Assembly (NCBI GenBank): GCA_023389035.1
Contig: JAEWFC010000038.1
Span: 248,001 to 312,000 of the forward strand
Direction of reading: 5' to 3'
Length of the DNA: 64,000 bases
Source: Acidobacteriota bacterium
Lineage (GTDB): Bacteria; Acidobacteriota; Blastocatellia; Pyrinomonadales; Pyrinomonadaceae
Shown here: in pieces, positions 7,537 through 16,120 of the stretch
Numbering within the stretch: position 1 is the stretch's first letter
Layout: each line of letters begins with the position of its first letter
Program-made: the position numbers and the translations under genes
The notes under the pieces: model-generated
The model's input: the letters and a program-made list of their open reading frames with translations, nothing else
Databases searched by the model: none
What the model was told of the DNA's origin: nothing

Positions 7537-8448
7537 ATGTTAACACTGCAGGATGCGATTCGCCCGACCACGTTCATCAGGTCGTCAAAACTAAACGACA
7601 GGCTCGGCATCGATCTGACGATCGCGACCGAGACGTTTCAACATACGGGCAGCTTTAAGTTTCGTGCGGCTTACAATCTTGCATCGAGCGTCGAGCAGGA
7701 TTCGATCCTGTCCGCATCAAGCGGCAATTTTGGGCAGGCCCTGGCCTACGCTTGTAAGCTTTTGGGAAAACAGTGCACGGTCGTGATGCCCGATACATCA
7801 GCCCGAGTAAAGATCGATGCGGTTCGCGGGTTCGGCGGGAACGTTGACCTGGTAGATGTTCGAAAGATCGGCAGGAACGAGCGCGTCGCACAGCTTGCCG
7901 CGGAAATGCCCGAGGCTTATTTCGCAAGCGCCTACGACGACGAATATGTGATAGCCGGAAACTCGACGCTCGGCGAAGAGATCGCGGGAAAAGGCTTCGA
8001 CGCGATCGTGGTACCGGTCGGAGGCGGCGGGTTGATCTCAGGAATTATCACAGGGCTTTGCCGCCAGGGCGACACTGCTGAGGTCTTCGGTGCCGAACCG
8101 CAAATGGCGAACGATGCCGTACGCTCTTTTCGTGCCGGCAAGCTGATCCCTAACGAAACAGAGCCTACAACGATCGCGGACGGTGCACGGACCATTTCTC
8201 TGGGAAACCTGAATTGGCCGATCATCCGCGATGGGGCGAAAGACCTTTTAGAGGTTTCCGACGATGCGATAATCGAGGCCCTGAATCTTTACTTTATCCT
8301 GGCAAATCTGAAATCCGAACCGACCGGAGCAATAACTCTCGGTACAATGCTGGAATACGGCTCGCTTTTTTCGGGCCGTAAAGTGTGTTTGGTAGTTTCG
8401 GGCGGGAATGTAGATCCTGTGGTTTATCGGGATTTGCTCAAGGGTTGA
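7537..8448 (+). CDS. PLP-dependent threonine/serine dehydratase-like enzyme
   Basis: A 303-residue fold-type II pyridoxal-phosphate enzyme of the threonine/serine dehydratase and serine racemase group, which deaminates hydroxy amino acids or racemises serine. The PLP lysine lies in TGSFKFRAAYN, the substrate loop is SSGNFGQALAY (commonly SSGNHAQG), the phosphate-binding glycine loop is VPVGGGGLISG, and the C-terminus has VVSGGNVD. The regulatory ACT-like domain of biosynthetic IlvA is absent, so it matches the short catabolic (TdcB) or racemase type. The change of His to Phe in the SSGN loop means the exact substrate is uncertain. It is transcribed away from the gnd operon, and its upstream region has no strong ribosome site. 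Confidence 0.85.
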   Translation: MLTLQDAIRPTTFIRSSKLNDRLGIDLTIATETFQHTGSFKFRAAYNLASSVEQDSILSASSGNFGQALAYACKLLGKQCTVVMPDTSARVKIDAVRGFGGNVDLVDVRKIGRNERVAQLAAEMPEAYFASAYDDEYVIAGNSTLGEEIAGKGFDAIVVPVGGGGLISGIITGLCRQGDTAEVFGAEPQMANDAVRSFRAGKLIPNETEPTTIADGARTISLGNLNWPIIRDGAKDLLEVSDDAIIEALNLYFILANLKSEPTGAITLGTMLEYGSLFSGRKVCLVVSGGNVDPVVYRDLLKG

Positions 8449-8464
8449 GCCATTAAGCAAAAAA

Positions 8465-8491
8465 GGCGTGACCGGATCTCTCCGTCACGCC
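8465..8491 (-). terminator. Rho-independent terminator between convergent genes
   Basis: GGCGTGAC (8465-8472) and GTCACGCC (8484-8491) form the stem. On the minus strand it is followed directly by TTTTTT, so it mainly ends the transcript of the 8514-9044 gene. Confidence 0.85.
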
Positions 8492-8513
8492 CTGCATATC
8501 TCAAGAGTTTTCG

Positions 8514-9044
8514 TTAGCGGTTGGCAATTACCGCCGTCGTCGGCTCTTTCTTTAGAGGAAGGGTGACCGAGTATTCTTGCCCACTGTCGCCGAGTCCCTT
8601 AACGACTATACGGACCGCGTTCGCATGTGCCGGAACTCTCGCAATTATCCCAGGCTGCAAAATCGGTCGGGACGAGTTTGTTGTTCTTACCGCGGCCGTC
8701 GATTTAAGCGACGCAGCGTGACCAACGTCTATCATTTTAACGGAACCGTCTACTTGCTTCTCTGACTGCATCGGCTGCACGATAAATTCCATCGCTGGAA
8801 GCTTATCGGTGCCTTCGCCGGCAAAAACAGACACATCTACATTAACGCCGATCTCCTGATACCTTTCGGCGGCAAAAGCGATCGCGATCTGTCCGGACGA
8901 AAGCCCGTTCCCGTCGACGGAAGTTCGATTTTCGATCCATGTCTGAAATGCTAACTCCGATGCTTTCTGCTGCTGGCCGTAGCCCACGGTCGATATCGAG
9001 ATCGTGAGAACAAAAAGCGCGAGACAATTCAGTAACGTATTCAT
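8514..9044 (-). CDS. Secreted hypothetical protein
   Basis: A 176-residue protein with a signal peptide (MNTLLNCLALFVLTISISTVGYG, cut before QQQ). The mature part is predicted beta-rich, with regularly spaced Val/Ile strands and no cysteine, and ends with QEYSVTLPLKKEP. An AGGAG-type site is present upstream of the start (AGGAGAAAAG). I recognise no domain. It stands alone, converges with the dehydratase gene, and is followed by a good terminator. It is probably a periplasmic or surface protein. Confidence 0.7.
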   Translation of the reverse strand: MNTLLNCLALFVLTISISTVGYGQQQKASELAFQTWIENRTSVDGNGLSSGQIAIAFAAERYQEIGVNVDVSVFAGEGTDKLPAMEFIVQPMQSEKQVDGSVKMIDVGHAASLKSTAAVRTTNSSRPILQPGIIARVPAHANAVRIVVKGLGDSGQEYSVTLPLKKEPTTAVIANR

Positions 9045-9324
9045 TCTTTTCTCCTATGTGACGATCGGTTGTTTACCTAAGAGGTCGGGCGGTACTGGTT
9101 TAACTTGGCCGGAACCAATTACAAGGATATTCGACATCACGTCGACGGTCAACAAGTTTTTACACTCGACCTTGCGGTTCTTCGCGATGAATTGAAATTA
9201 GAAACGCGCAATTCTTAACAGGGCGGGCGGAGAAATTCGAACGATCGTGTGTCACGAAGATCGTAATGGTTCCGATCGACGGTTCATTAAGCCCTTTGCT
9301 TACGCACGGGCCGCTGCAGTGGGA

Positions 9325-10014
9325 TCACTTCCCTTTCTTCCGGTAAACGCCTGAAAAACTGACGTTGACGCCGCCGCAGCGGTTATTGTCTGCAACAACC
9401 AGAAACGACCCGCGCAGCGTCATCTTGGCATTACAGTCAAACTCGTCATCGCCGTCTGAATATTTAAGCACGCCGCCCTCAGGTTCAAAGCGTCCGTCGA
9501 GTTCCCCGACATGTACGTTGTCGCCAACGCCTTTCCAAATGGCGTCGCCCGTTACATTTAGAAAGCCCGCGAGCTTGTTGTGAGTAAAATTGATGGAGTT
9601 ATCGCCGTAGGTGAATTCCCCGATCCATTTCGCCAACGCAGGTTCCGCTGCGGCTTCGACAAATCGCAAGTTTTCGGTCTTTACCCAGCCAACGGTCGCA
9701 TAACCCTTCGTCGGTGTGAACCATGCGCACGAGAATTCGCCCGCGGTCTTTGAAACGACCACCTGATCTCCTGGAACTACGTACGCTTTCTTTCGGCATC
9801 GCTCGTTCGCCGGACAATCTTCGCTTTCATCCCCGTAAAAATATAGCTTTGTGCCGCGCGTGCCTTTGGCGATCCCTAAAGAAAAGTTATCCGACGACCT
9901 TGTGAACGAACCTTCGCGACACCAGTTTGCAGGATCCCCAGGATCTGAAGCCTGACCTAAAGCCATCCCGGCGAAAAGTAACAACAGAGCAGTGGTGCGT
10001 GCAAAAGTGTGCAT
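9325..10014 (-). CDS. Secreted protein with SH3-like segment, function unknown
   Basis: A 229-residue exported protein (signal peptide MHTFARTTALLLLFAGMALG). Residues about 45-118 look like a bacterial SH3-type module, with a GDQVVV strand, an aromatic SCAWF, and the closing GWVKTENLRFVE. The C-terminal half (about 130-225) is a beta-rich segment with ELDGRFEPEGGVLKYSDGDD and Cys residues that could pair (DCNAKM, NNRCGG). Together these suggest a cell-wall or surface-associated protein. It ends 15 bases after the GspE gene direction changes nothing, that is, both are minus strand and it lies just downstream of gspE, so it may be co-transcribed. Confidence 0.7.
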   Translation of the reverse strand: MHTFARTTALLLLFAGMALGQASDPGDPANWCREGSFTRSSDNFSLGIAKGTRGTKLYFYGDESEDCPANERCRKKAYVVPGDQVVVSKTAGEFSCAWFTPTKGYATVGWVKTENLRFVEAAAEPALAKWIGEFTYGDNSINFTHNKLAGFLNVTGDAIWKGVGDNVHVGELDGRFEPEGGVLKYSDGDDEFDCNAKMTLRGSFLVVADNNRCGGVNVSFSGVYRKKGK

Positions 10015-10029
10015 ATCAGCTAAACCTGC

Positions 10030-11712
10030 CTAGTCGCGAACCTCTTCGACAAAGGTCACGCGATTGATCTCGTAAAGCGTTGTACTGCCGTTGAAGACCT
10101 TTTTAACCGCGGATTCACGCAAGCTCGAAAGGCCTTCCTGTGTTGCCTTTCGGCGGATCTCGGAACCCGGACGCCGCTCGATGATCATCTCTCGAATTGC
10201 ATCGGACATATCAAGAAGTTCGTGAATTGCGGTTCGACCGCGGTAGCCCGTATGGTTACAAGCATCGCACCCTACATTGCGGAAGAATGTGCGATCGCGA
10301 ACTTCTTCGGGATGGAATCCTGATTCGCGAAGCTCATCATCGGTGGGGTCGTACGGACGCTTACATGTCGGGCAAAGCAGTCTGACGAGCCGCTGCGCAA
10401 GCACGCAGTTGAGTGACGACACAAAGTTGTAGGGTTCGACGCCCATATTTAGAAATCGCCCGATAACATCGATAACGTTGTTCGCGTGAACGGTCGTAAA
10501 TACAAGGTGGCCCGTCAATGCGGACTGGATCGCGATCTGGGCTGTCTCTTCGTCACGGATCTCACCGACCATGATCTTGTCAGGGTCATGTCGGAGGATC
10601 GATCGCAGGCCGCGAGCGAAGGTTAAACCCTTTTTCTCGTTAACCGGGATCTGCATTATGCCCTGCAGCTGATATTCGACCGGGTCTTCGATAGTAATGA
10701 TCTTGTCCTCTTCATTACGGATCTCGTTGAGAGCTCCGTAAAGCGTGGTCGTTTTACCCGAACCCGTCGGTCCCGTGACAAGCACCATTCCATATGGCTC
10801 TTTGATGTAAATACGAAACCGCCGCAGGTCGTCCTCGTCAAACCCCACGACGTCTAGACTCAGATTCTTAAACTCTTCCGAGATCTGTTCCTTATCGAGA
10901 ATACGGATAACGCAATTCTCGCCGTAGGCGGATGGCAGGATCGATACACGGAAATCGACAGTTCGGCCTTTATACCTCACGCGAAAACGGCCGTCTTGAG
11001 GAATTCGCCGCTCGGCAATGTCGAGTTCGGACATCACCTTGATACGCGAGATCAATGTTTGGTGATACGCCATGTCGATCGGGTCGACCTTTGCATACAA
11101 AGCACCGTCAATTCGGAATTTGACCCGTACGTCGCGATCGCCCGCCTCGATATGAATATCCGACGCCCTTGATTCCATCGCGTTATAGACGATGGTATCG
11201 ACGAGCTTGATGATCGGCGACATATCGGAATCCGTCGCAAGGCGGTCGAGATCGAGAACCTCTTCGCCATGCTCCGTTTCCTTGACAAGCGAGATCTTGA
11301 AGCCCGATGCCGCTTCTTGCAGAACCCGCTGCGTCGCATCACCGCGTTTCAAAACGACGTCTATCGCACCCTGAGTCGCAATGTACGGCACTATCCGGAC
11401 GTTCAGAGCATTCTCCATCTCATCGAGACGCTCCAAGTTCGTCGGGTCAGCCATAGCTGCATGAAGATCACGCCCCTCGCGTTTCAGCGGAACGAAATGG
11501 TTCCGAAGCATCATCTCGACCGGTATCTTCGCCAGCTCTTCGTAATCGATCGGCGATTCCGCATCCGGCGGCAAAAGGTCGATATACGGCAAGCGATAGC
11601 GGCGTGCAAGCTGCTTGGCCTCGACGACCTCAGGCGGCTCGTTCTCGAGGAAATCCGAGAGCTCGATCTTTGGTGACGAGACGTTCGTTTGAATAGTTTC
11701 TTGTTCGTTCAT
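10030..11712 (-). CDS. gspE: Type II secretion / type IV pilus assembly ATPase (GspE/PilB family)
   Basis: A 560-residue hexameric ATPase that drives pseudopilus or pilus assembly at the inner membrane. An N-terminal T2SSE_N-type domain (residues about 20-140) precedes the ATPase core, which has Walker A GPTGSGKTTTLYGALN, the Asp box IITIEDPVEYQL, Walker B DKIMVGEIRDEETA and the His box LVFTTVHANN. A zinc knuckle follows (CPTCKRPYD ... CDACNHTGYRG). GspE and PilB cannot be told apart with confidence without the other pathway genes. The GspF/PilC gene lies immediately upstream (14-base gap) in the same orientation, forming the usual pair. No pseudopilin or secretin gene is in the window. Confidence 0.92.
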   Translation of the reverse strand: MNEQETIQTNVSSPKIELSDFLENEPPEVVEAKQLARRYRLPYIDLLPPDAESPIDYEELAKIPVEMMLRNHFVPLKREGRDLHAAMADPTNLERLDEMENALNVRIVPYIATQGAIDVVLKRGDATQRVLQEAASGFKISLVKETEHGEEVLDLDRLATDSDMSPIIKLVDTIVYNAMESRASDIHIEAGDRDVRVKFRIDGALYAKVDPIDMAYHQTLISRIKVMSELDIAERRIPQDGRFRVRYKGRTVDFRVSILPSAYGENCVIRILDKEQISEEFKNLSLDVVGFDEDDLRRFRIYIKEPYGMVLVTGPTGSGKTTTLYGALNEIRNEEDKIITIEDPVEYQLQGIMQIPVNEKKGLTFARGLRSILRHDPDKIMVGEIRDEETAQIAIQSALTGHLVFTTVHANNVIDVIGRFLNMGVEPYNFVSSLNCVLAQRLVRLLCPTCKRPYDPTDDELRESGFHPEEVRDRTFFRNVGCDACNHTGYRGRTAIHELLDMSDAIREMIIERRPGSEIRRKATQEGLSSLRESAVKKVFNGSTTLYEINRVTFVEEVRD

Positions 11713-11726
11713 TACTTAAAGCACAA

Positions 11727-12968
11727 TTATCCTCGCCTTCCGCCGACCGGTCCGGAAGAGATCGTATCGATGATCGGAAGGTATATCGCGAGCAAGATCA
11801 CAAGGATGATCGCGGCCATGATCACCAGGATTATCGGTTCGAGAAGTGTAGTTAGCTGTTCTAGTTTTACTTCGGCCTCGGCATCGTAAAACACAGCGAC
11901 CTCATCGAGCATCTCCCTTAAGCTGCCCGACCGTTCGCCGATGCCGATCATGTCGAGACCTAGTTCGGGAAGCCATTCTGCCTTCTCGAGCGATTCCGTA
12001 AAACCTCGGCCCTCGCGGATCAGCGGCAGCACTATCTGGCTTTTTCGGCGCAGTTCGAGATTGTTTAGGGCTTGTGAGGCGATCTCCCAAGAGTCCGGCA
12101 CCGTTATACCGCCGGCAAGCAGCGTTGAGAGCGATCTTGCAAGTTGTGCCATCGCCATCTGGCGAACAAGCTGGCCGACGACCGGCAGTTTCAACAATCC
12201 ACGATGGACGAGGTGGCGACCGGCCTCCGTCCGAAGATAAATATAGAGAGCAAACCCCAGGATGAGCGCGAGCGGCGCAAGCCAGAGGAAATTACTTGCG
12301 AGAAAATTGGAGATCGAAAGGACAAAGAGCGTTATCGTCGGCAAGCCGCGGTTCGCACTTAGGCTGCGAAACAGCATCGACATCTGCGGAATGATGTAAA
12401 TGGTCAGAAACGCGACCATTATCGCCGCGGCAACGAGCAGAAATATCGGATAAGCCAGCGCGCCGCGAAGTTTACGTGCGAGGCCCACGCTTCGCCGAAG
12501 ATAATCGACGTAACGCATCAAAACGTCGTCGAGAGCGCCGCTTGTCTCGCCGGATAATAATGATGCTGTATAGATCCGGGGAAAGACTCCCTGTGCTTCA
12601 AACGCTTCCGACAGCGACGAACCGCTTTTAATGCGCTCCTCTACATCAGCAAGTATGTTGCGCAGGGTCGCTGATTTCGAACGGACCTTTAATAGTTCGA
12701 CAGACTGCAGTACGGGAATTCCGGCTCTAAGCAATGCTGAGAATTGCTGATTGAATAAAAGAAAGTCCGCCTGTTTTATCCTAGGCTTTCCGGACGACGA
12801 GCCGAAAGAAAGCATCGACGACAGTCCGCCGGCGGCCGAGGAGATCGAAAAAACACGGAATCCTTCTCGTTCGAGCGCACTGCGGGCTTCGTCTGCGGCA
12901 GATGCCTCAACTATTCTTGTGACGATCTCGCCGGATGGCGTTCCCAACCGGCAAATGAATTCTGACAT
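11727..12968 (-). CDS. gspF: Type II secretion / type IV pilus inner-membrane platform protein (GspF/PilC)
   Basis: The polytopic inner-membrane platform of the secretion or pilus machine. Two repeats of the GspF domain are visible, each ending in a membrane helix (YPIFLLVAAAIMVAFLTIYI, then LEPIILVIMAAIILVILLAIY), and a third lies between them. A soluble N-terminal domain begins MSEFICRLGTPSGEI, the typical start of this family. The ATG at 12968 is chosen for that reason; a GTG at 13043 would add 25 residues with no homology to the family. Length is then 413 residues, close to the usual about 400. It is the first gene of the pair with gspE. Confidence 0.9.
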   Translation of the reverse strand: MSEFICRLGTPSGEIVTRIVEASAADEARSALEREGFRVFSISSAAGGLSSMLSFGSSSGKPRIKQADFLLFNQQFSALLRAGIPVLQSVELLKVRSKSATLRNILADVEERIKSGSSLSEAFEAQGVFPRIYTASLLSGETSGALDDVLMRYVDYLRRSVGLARKLRGALAYPIFLLVAAAIMVAFLTIYIIPQMSMLFRSLSANRGLPTITLFVLSISNFLASNFLWLAPLALILGFALYIYLRTEAGRHLVHRGLLKLPVVGQLVRQMAMAQLARSLSTLLAGGITVPDSWEIASQALNNLELRRKSQIVLPLIREGRGFTESLEKAEWLPELGLDMIGIGERSGSLREMLDEVAVFYDAEAEVKLEQLTTLLEPIILVIMAAIILVILLAIYLPIIDTISSGPVGGRRG

Positions 12969-13158
12969 AGCTACGAAATCTGGATCCGGGATAGCAGCGA
13001 CAGGCACGATGCCCGTTTGTCGACGCCGAATTATATCACGCACGAGCCGGCGAATAGTTTCAGGACGGTGAAACCGAAGTAATTTCCGCAGCGAAACAAC
13101 TTATAACCGGAAACGCACATCTTAAATTTATCTTGCAGATAGTACCATCGTTACCTGA

Positions 13159-13182
13159 TATAATAATCGTTACCGGTTGGAG
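13159..13182 (+). promoter_or_regulatory. Minus-10 box and ribosome site before VWA gene
   Basis: TATAAT at 13159-13164 is a consensus -10 hexamer; the best -35 candidate (TTGCAG at 13133) is 20 bases away, which is long. GGAG at 13179-13182 lies 6 bases before ATG 13189 and decides the start over the in-frame TTG at 13177. Confidence 0.4.
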
Positions 13183-13188
13183 AAACCT

Positions 13189-14181
13189 ATGACACTTGAG
13201 GGTTTAGGAGTTTCAGGCCGCTGGCATGTATTTGGCCGTTTCACGGTAATGCTGGTCAGCGTGTTTGTTCTGGCTCTCGGCACCGCTGCTCAGGAAGCTG
13301 AACCGACGCCGCCTGAAGACGATCCGTCGCAACCGGTTAAGATCAAGACCGACCTGGTAACGTTAACGCTCACAGTCACTGACGTGTACGGCAGATATGT
13401 CTCCGGCCTTTCAAAAGAAGCCTTCACCATCACAGACCAGAACAAAGAGCAGGAGATAACGTTTTTCAGCGATAGCGACGCGCCCGTTTCCGTAGGAATA
13501 CTTTTCGATGTGTCAGGTTCGATGAGCGGTGAAAAGATCGCGAAGGCACGGAATGCTCTAAGCAGATTCGTCGCCAGCAGTCATCCGTCCGACGAATACT
13601 TTCTTATCGCATTCAATAGCCGTGCACAGCTCCTAATGGATCGCACGCGAGACGGCGAGGCCGTGCTCCGGCAGCTTACTCTTGTCCAGCCGAAGCAGAA
13701 TACGGCTCTCTACGATGCGGTCTATCTCGGCTTGGAGCGTGTTACACGCGGAACGCACCAGAAAAAGGCGCTTCTGATCATCAGTGACGGGCAGGATAAT
13801 TCTTCCCGCTACAATTTCGGCGAGGTCCGCCGGTTGATGAAAGAATCTGACGTAGTGACCTACGCTGTCGGCGTGATAGATCGCGGCGATCACACTTCGG
13901 CCTTAGGAATGCAGGGACAGGCGTTTCTCGACGAGCTTACGTCCGTCACGGGCGGCAAGTCGTTCTATCCGAATACTAATGTAGAATTGGATGACGTCTT
14001 TGACAGGATCGCTATCGAGCTTCGCCATCAGTATTCGGTAGGTTATACGCCGCATGATTTCGTCCCGGACGGAAAATGGCGCAAGGTAAAAGTTCGGGTC
14101 AAACCTCCACGCGGTATGTCGCGTCTAACGGTTCGAAGTCGTGAGGGCTATTACGCCACTCCGAGTTCCGAATATCGTTAA
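13189..14181 (+). CDS. Secreted VWA-domain protein with intact MIDAS
   Basis: A 330-residue VWFA-related acidobacterial protein. After a signal-anchor (hydrophobic about residues 17-34), a small beta domain (KTDLVTLTLTVTDVYGRYVS) leads to the A domain. The metal site is complete: FDVSGSMSG (DxSxS), NTALYDAV (Thr), and ISDGQD (Asp). The C-terminal ELRHQYSVGYTP motif is the family hallmark shared with the other five VWA proteins in the window. It is exported and presumably binds protein or polymer partners outside the cytoplasm. The next VWA gene begins 12 bases downstream, so they form an operon. Confidence 0.88.
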   Translation: MTLEGLGVSGRWHVFGRFTVMLVSVFVLALGTAAQEAEPTPPEDDPSQPVKIKTDLVTLTLTVTDVYGRYVSGLSKEAFTITDQNKEQEITFFSDSDAPVSVGILFDVSGSMSGEKIAKARNALSRFVASSHPSDEYFLIAFNSRAQLLMDRTRDGEAVLRQLTLVQPKQNTALYDAVYLGLERVTRGTHQKKALLIISDGQDNSSRYNFGEVRRLMKESDVVTYAVGVIDRGDHTSALGMQGQAFLDELTSVTGGKSFYPNTNVELDDVFDRIAIELRHQYSVGYTPHDFVPDGKWRKVKVRVKPPRGMSRLTVRSREGYYATPSSEYR

Positions 14182-14193
14182 ACACGGTCATCA

Positions 14194-15255
14194 ATGAAAA
14201 GCCTTTTCAATATCAGACTCAGCATCGCAATATTTGCAGCGATGTGCATCTTTACGCTTAATTCGGCCGCCCAAACGCCGCCTCCGCCTGCAGCCACGCC
14301 CACGCCGCGTGTTACGGAAGATACGGAGGTCATCCGTGTCGATACCGAGCTGGTTAATCTAAACGTGCGCGTGGTCGATCGCCTGAGCAGGCCGATCTCA
14401 AACCTCAAGCCGTCAGACTTTCAGATCTATGAAGATAACGTTCTTCAGCAGATCGAGTTCTTTTCTCAGTCTGAAGTTCCGACCAATTACTCGATGGTGA
14501 TCGATAATTCCGGATCGCTACGCTCACAGATCGAAAAGGTGATCGAAGCGAGCAAGATTCTGATCAATAGCAACCGTCCGGGTGATGAGACAAGCATTAT
14601 TAGGTTCGTCGGGCGAGACAAGATCGAGATTCTTCAGGATTTTACCCCGGACAAAGACGACCTTGAGTACGCAGTCGAAAATCTGCACATCGATGGCGGC
14701 CAAACCGCTTTGATCGACGCAATTTATCTCGCCGCGGAGCGAGTGAATGAATATCAGCAGACGGTTGGCGACCCTGATAATAAGCGACGAGCTTTGATAT
14801 TGGTCTCGGACGGTGAGGACCGCAACAGCTTTTATAACGAAAAACAGTTGTTCCAGTTATTGAGCGAGACGAACGTGCAGATCTACATCGTGGGATTTGT
14901 GAAAGACCTGGACGACAAGAGCGGGTTTATACGTAAGAGCGAACAGTCAAAGGCCCGGTCGTTCTTGCAAAAGCTTGCCACTGAGACGGGCGGCCGTGCA
15001 TATTTTCCTGACAGCCTTGGTGATCTGAACAATATCGCCCGCGAGATCTCAACGGAGCTCCGGACCCAGTACTCGATCGGCTACCTCCCGACGAACGATC
15101 GCGAAGACGGTACGTTCAGGAATATCCGTGTAACAGTGAAGGATGGCCCTGACAGCCAAAAGCGGATCGCTATAACTCGGAGCGGCAGAACGGCAGGACG
15201 ACCCGATGGTTCGCCTTCGCTGCAGAAAGTTACGCAGGTCGGGAAAGACCAGTAA
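14194..15255 (+). CDS. Secreted VWA-domain protein, second of pair
   Basis: A 353-residue protein of the same family. Signal peptide about residues 1-26, then a Pro-rich spacer, the KVD-type beta domain (RVDTELVNLNVRVVDRLSRP), and the A domain with VIDNSGSLRS (DxSxS with Asn), GGQTALIDAI and LVSDGEDRN. ELRTQYSIGYLPTND closes the domain. The DNSGS form is shared with the VWA protein of the BMC operon 1.2 kb away, to which this protein is visibly closer than to its operon partner. A strong terminator follows. Confidence 0.88.
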   Translation: MKSLFNIRLSIAIFAAMCIFTLNSAAQTPPPPAATPTPRVTEDTEVIRVDTELVNLNVRVVDRLSRPISNLKPSDFQIYEDNVLQQIEFFSQSEVPTNYSMVIDNSGSLRSQIEKVIEASKILINSNRPGDETSIIRFVGRDKIEILQDFTPDKDDLEYAVENLHIDGGQTALIDAIYLAAERVNEYQQTVGDPDNKRRALILVSDGEDRNSFYNEKQLFQLLSETNVQIYIVGFVKDLDDKSGFIRKSEQSKARSFLQKLATETGGRAYFPDSLGDLNNIAREISTELRTQYSIGYLPTNDREDGTFRNIRVTVKDGPDSQKRIAITRSGRTAGRPDGSPSLQKVTQVGKDQ

Positions 15256-15280
15256 GAGCGTCAGCAAATAGACCAAAACA

Positions 15281-15318
15281 GGCTGTCCGGAAAGTGATCC
15301 GGGCAGCCTTTTCTCTTT
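15281..15318 (+). terminator. Terminator after the VWA pair
   Basis: GGCTGTCCGG (15281-15290) pairs with CCGGGCAGCC (15299-15308) with one G-U pair and is followed by TTTTCTCTTT. Confidence 0.85.
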
Positions 15319-15358
15319 AAGATCAAGCTGCGCGTAGCGAGATGCCTAGACGGCCTGA

Positions 15359-15619
15359 GTGCGGCGCCGTTCGGCGATCGGCCAACACAATAAGATCTCT
15401 TGCGAAAATAGATCAAAACACCGCAGCATTGCCGCTGAAGTACTAAGAACAGAAGCTAAAATACTGAAAACAGGAACTGAAATACTGAAAACAGAAACTA
15501 AAATACTTAAAACAGAGGCTAAAATACTTAAAACAGAAGCAGAAATACTTAAAACAGAAGCAGAAATACTAAAAACAGAAGCAGAAATATTAAGAACAAG
15601 AGCAAAACTCCGTAAATAA
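15359..15619 (+). CDS. Possible heptad-repeat coiled-coil peptide encoded by a 21-bp tandem repeat
   Basis: An 86-codon open frame (GTG start) whose second half reads eight near-perfect heptads of the form A-E-I-L-K-T-E, ending in AKLRK and a stop. Isoleucine and leucine occupy adjacent core positions and the other positions are Lys, Glu and Thr, the pattern of a parallel coiled coil. The first 25 codons (RRRSAIGQHN...) look unlike a real N-terminus and there is no convincing ribosome site. The frame lies just after a terminator, so it would need its own promoter, which I do not see. It may be a real small coiled-coil gene, or only the by-product of a non-coding 21-bp satellite that happens to stay in frame. 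Confidence 0.3.
   Translation: MRRRSAIGQHNKISCENRSKHRSIAAEVLRTEAKILKTGTEILKTETKILKTEAKILKTEAEILKTEAEILKTEAEILRTRAKLRK
15434..15613 (+). repeat. 21-bp tandem repeat, about eight copies, AT-rich
   Basis: Units of 21 bases of the form GCAGAAATACTTAAAACAGA + A begin at 15434, 15455, 15476, 15497, 15518, 15539, 15560 and 15581, with a ninth partial unit. Most differences are at GCT/GCA/ACT, GAA/AAA and CTG/CTT/CTA. The composition is far more AT-rich than the flanks. The first and last units are most diverged, as is typical for tandem arrays that grow from the middle. Confidence 0.9.
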
Positions 15620-15759
15620 CTCCCGAAGTTAAATACTAAGTCCAGAAGATCATGACCCTGAAGGCAACGATTCTCTTAGATCCGCGGTAAACACAGCGGC
15701 CTGGAAGGAAATTCCAAAGTGGGGTGATGGGATGCGGGTTAATTGTCGCGGGATCAACT

Positions 15760-15789
15760 AAAGAAAAGGCCGCCTTGTAGGGCAGCCTT
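15760..15789 (-). terminator. Terminator of the BMC operon
   Basis: On the minus strand AAGGCTGCC, a short loop and GGCGGCCTT form the stem (15766-15789) with one mismatch, followed by TTCTTTAG. It lies just after the stop of the last BMC gene. Confidence 0.7.
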
Positions 15790-15795
15790 ACCGAG

Positions 15796-16116
15796 TCATT
15801 CGGGAACCGAGCCTGAGATCTTCTTACGATTTGTCTCGCCCGTAACAAGTACCGGAATCCCCTCATCAACTTCGATATGCGGGCTGGGAATAACGTGCAC
15901 CGCTGTGACCGTTCCGATCCGGCGGGCTGCAGCGGCTCCTGCCTCTACAGCTGATTTTACCGCCCCGACTTCCCCGCGAACGATCGCAGTAACAAGCCCC
16001 GCGTCGACCTTTTCATAGCCGACAAGCGTAACATTCGCCGTCTTCACCATTGTGTCGGCGGCCTCGATCATTGGGACCAGGCCGTAGCATTCGACCATTC
16101 CAAGTGCTTGCTGCAT
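15796..16116 (-). CDS. Bacterial microcompartment hexameric shell protein (BMC-H), copy 1
   Basis: A 106-residue single-domain BMC protein, expected to form hexamers that tile the protein shell of a microcompartment. The family signature is complete: ALGMVECYGLVPMIEAADTM at the start, VRGEVGAVKSAVEAGAAAA in the middle, VHVIPSPH near the end. The pore loop reads YEKVDAG where PduA has YEKIGSG, so an Asp replaces the first Gly and Ala replaces the pore Ser; this would make the pore more acidic. It is the last gene of a five-gene minus-strand operon, 4 bases after the zinc-ribbon gene. Confidence 0.95.
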   Translation of the reverse strand: MQQALGMVECYGLVPMIEAADTMVKTANVTLVGYEKVDAGLVTAIVRGEVGAVKSAVEAGAAAARRIGTVTAVHVIPSPHIEVDEGIPVLVTGETNRKKISGSVPE

Positions 16117-16120
16117 AGAT

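Noticed and set aside
9081..9218. Short plus-strand open stretch of 45 codons with protein-like composition in the spacer between two secreted-protein genes
   Set aside because: It has a stop just upstream and no start codon or ribosome site; at most a gene remnant, and too short to support.
12969..13043. GTG-started N-terminal extension of the GspF/PilC protein
   Set aside because: The extra 25 residues do not match the family, whose usual N-terminus begins at the ATG at 12968.
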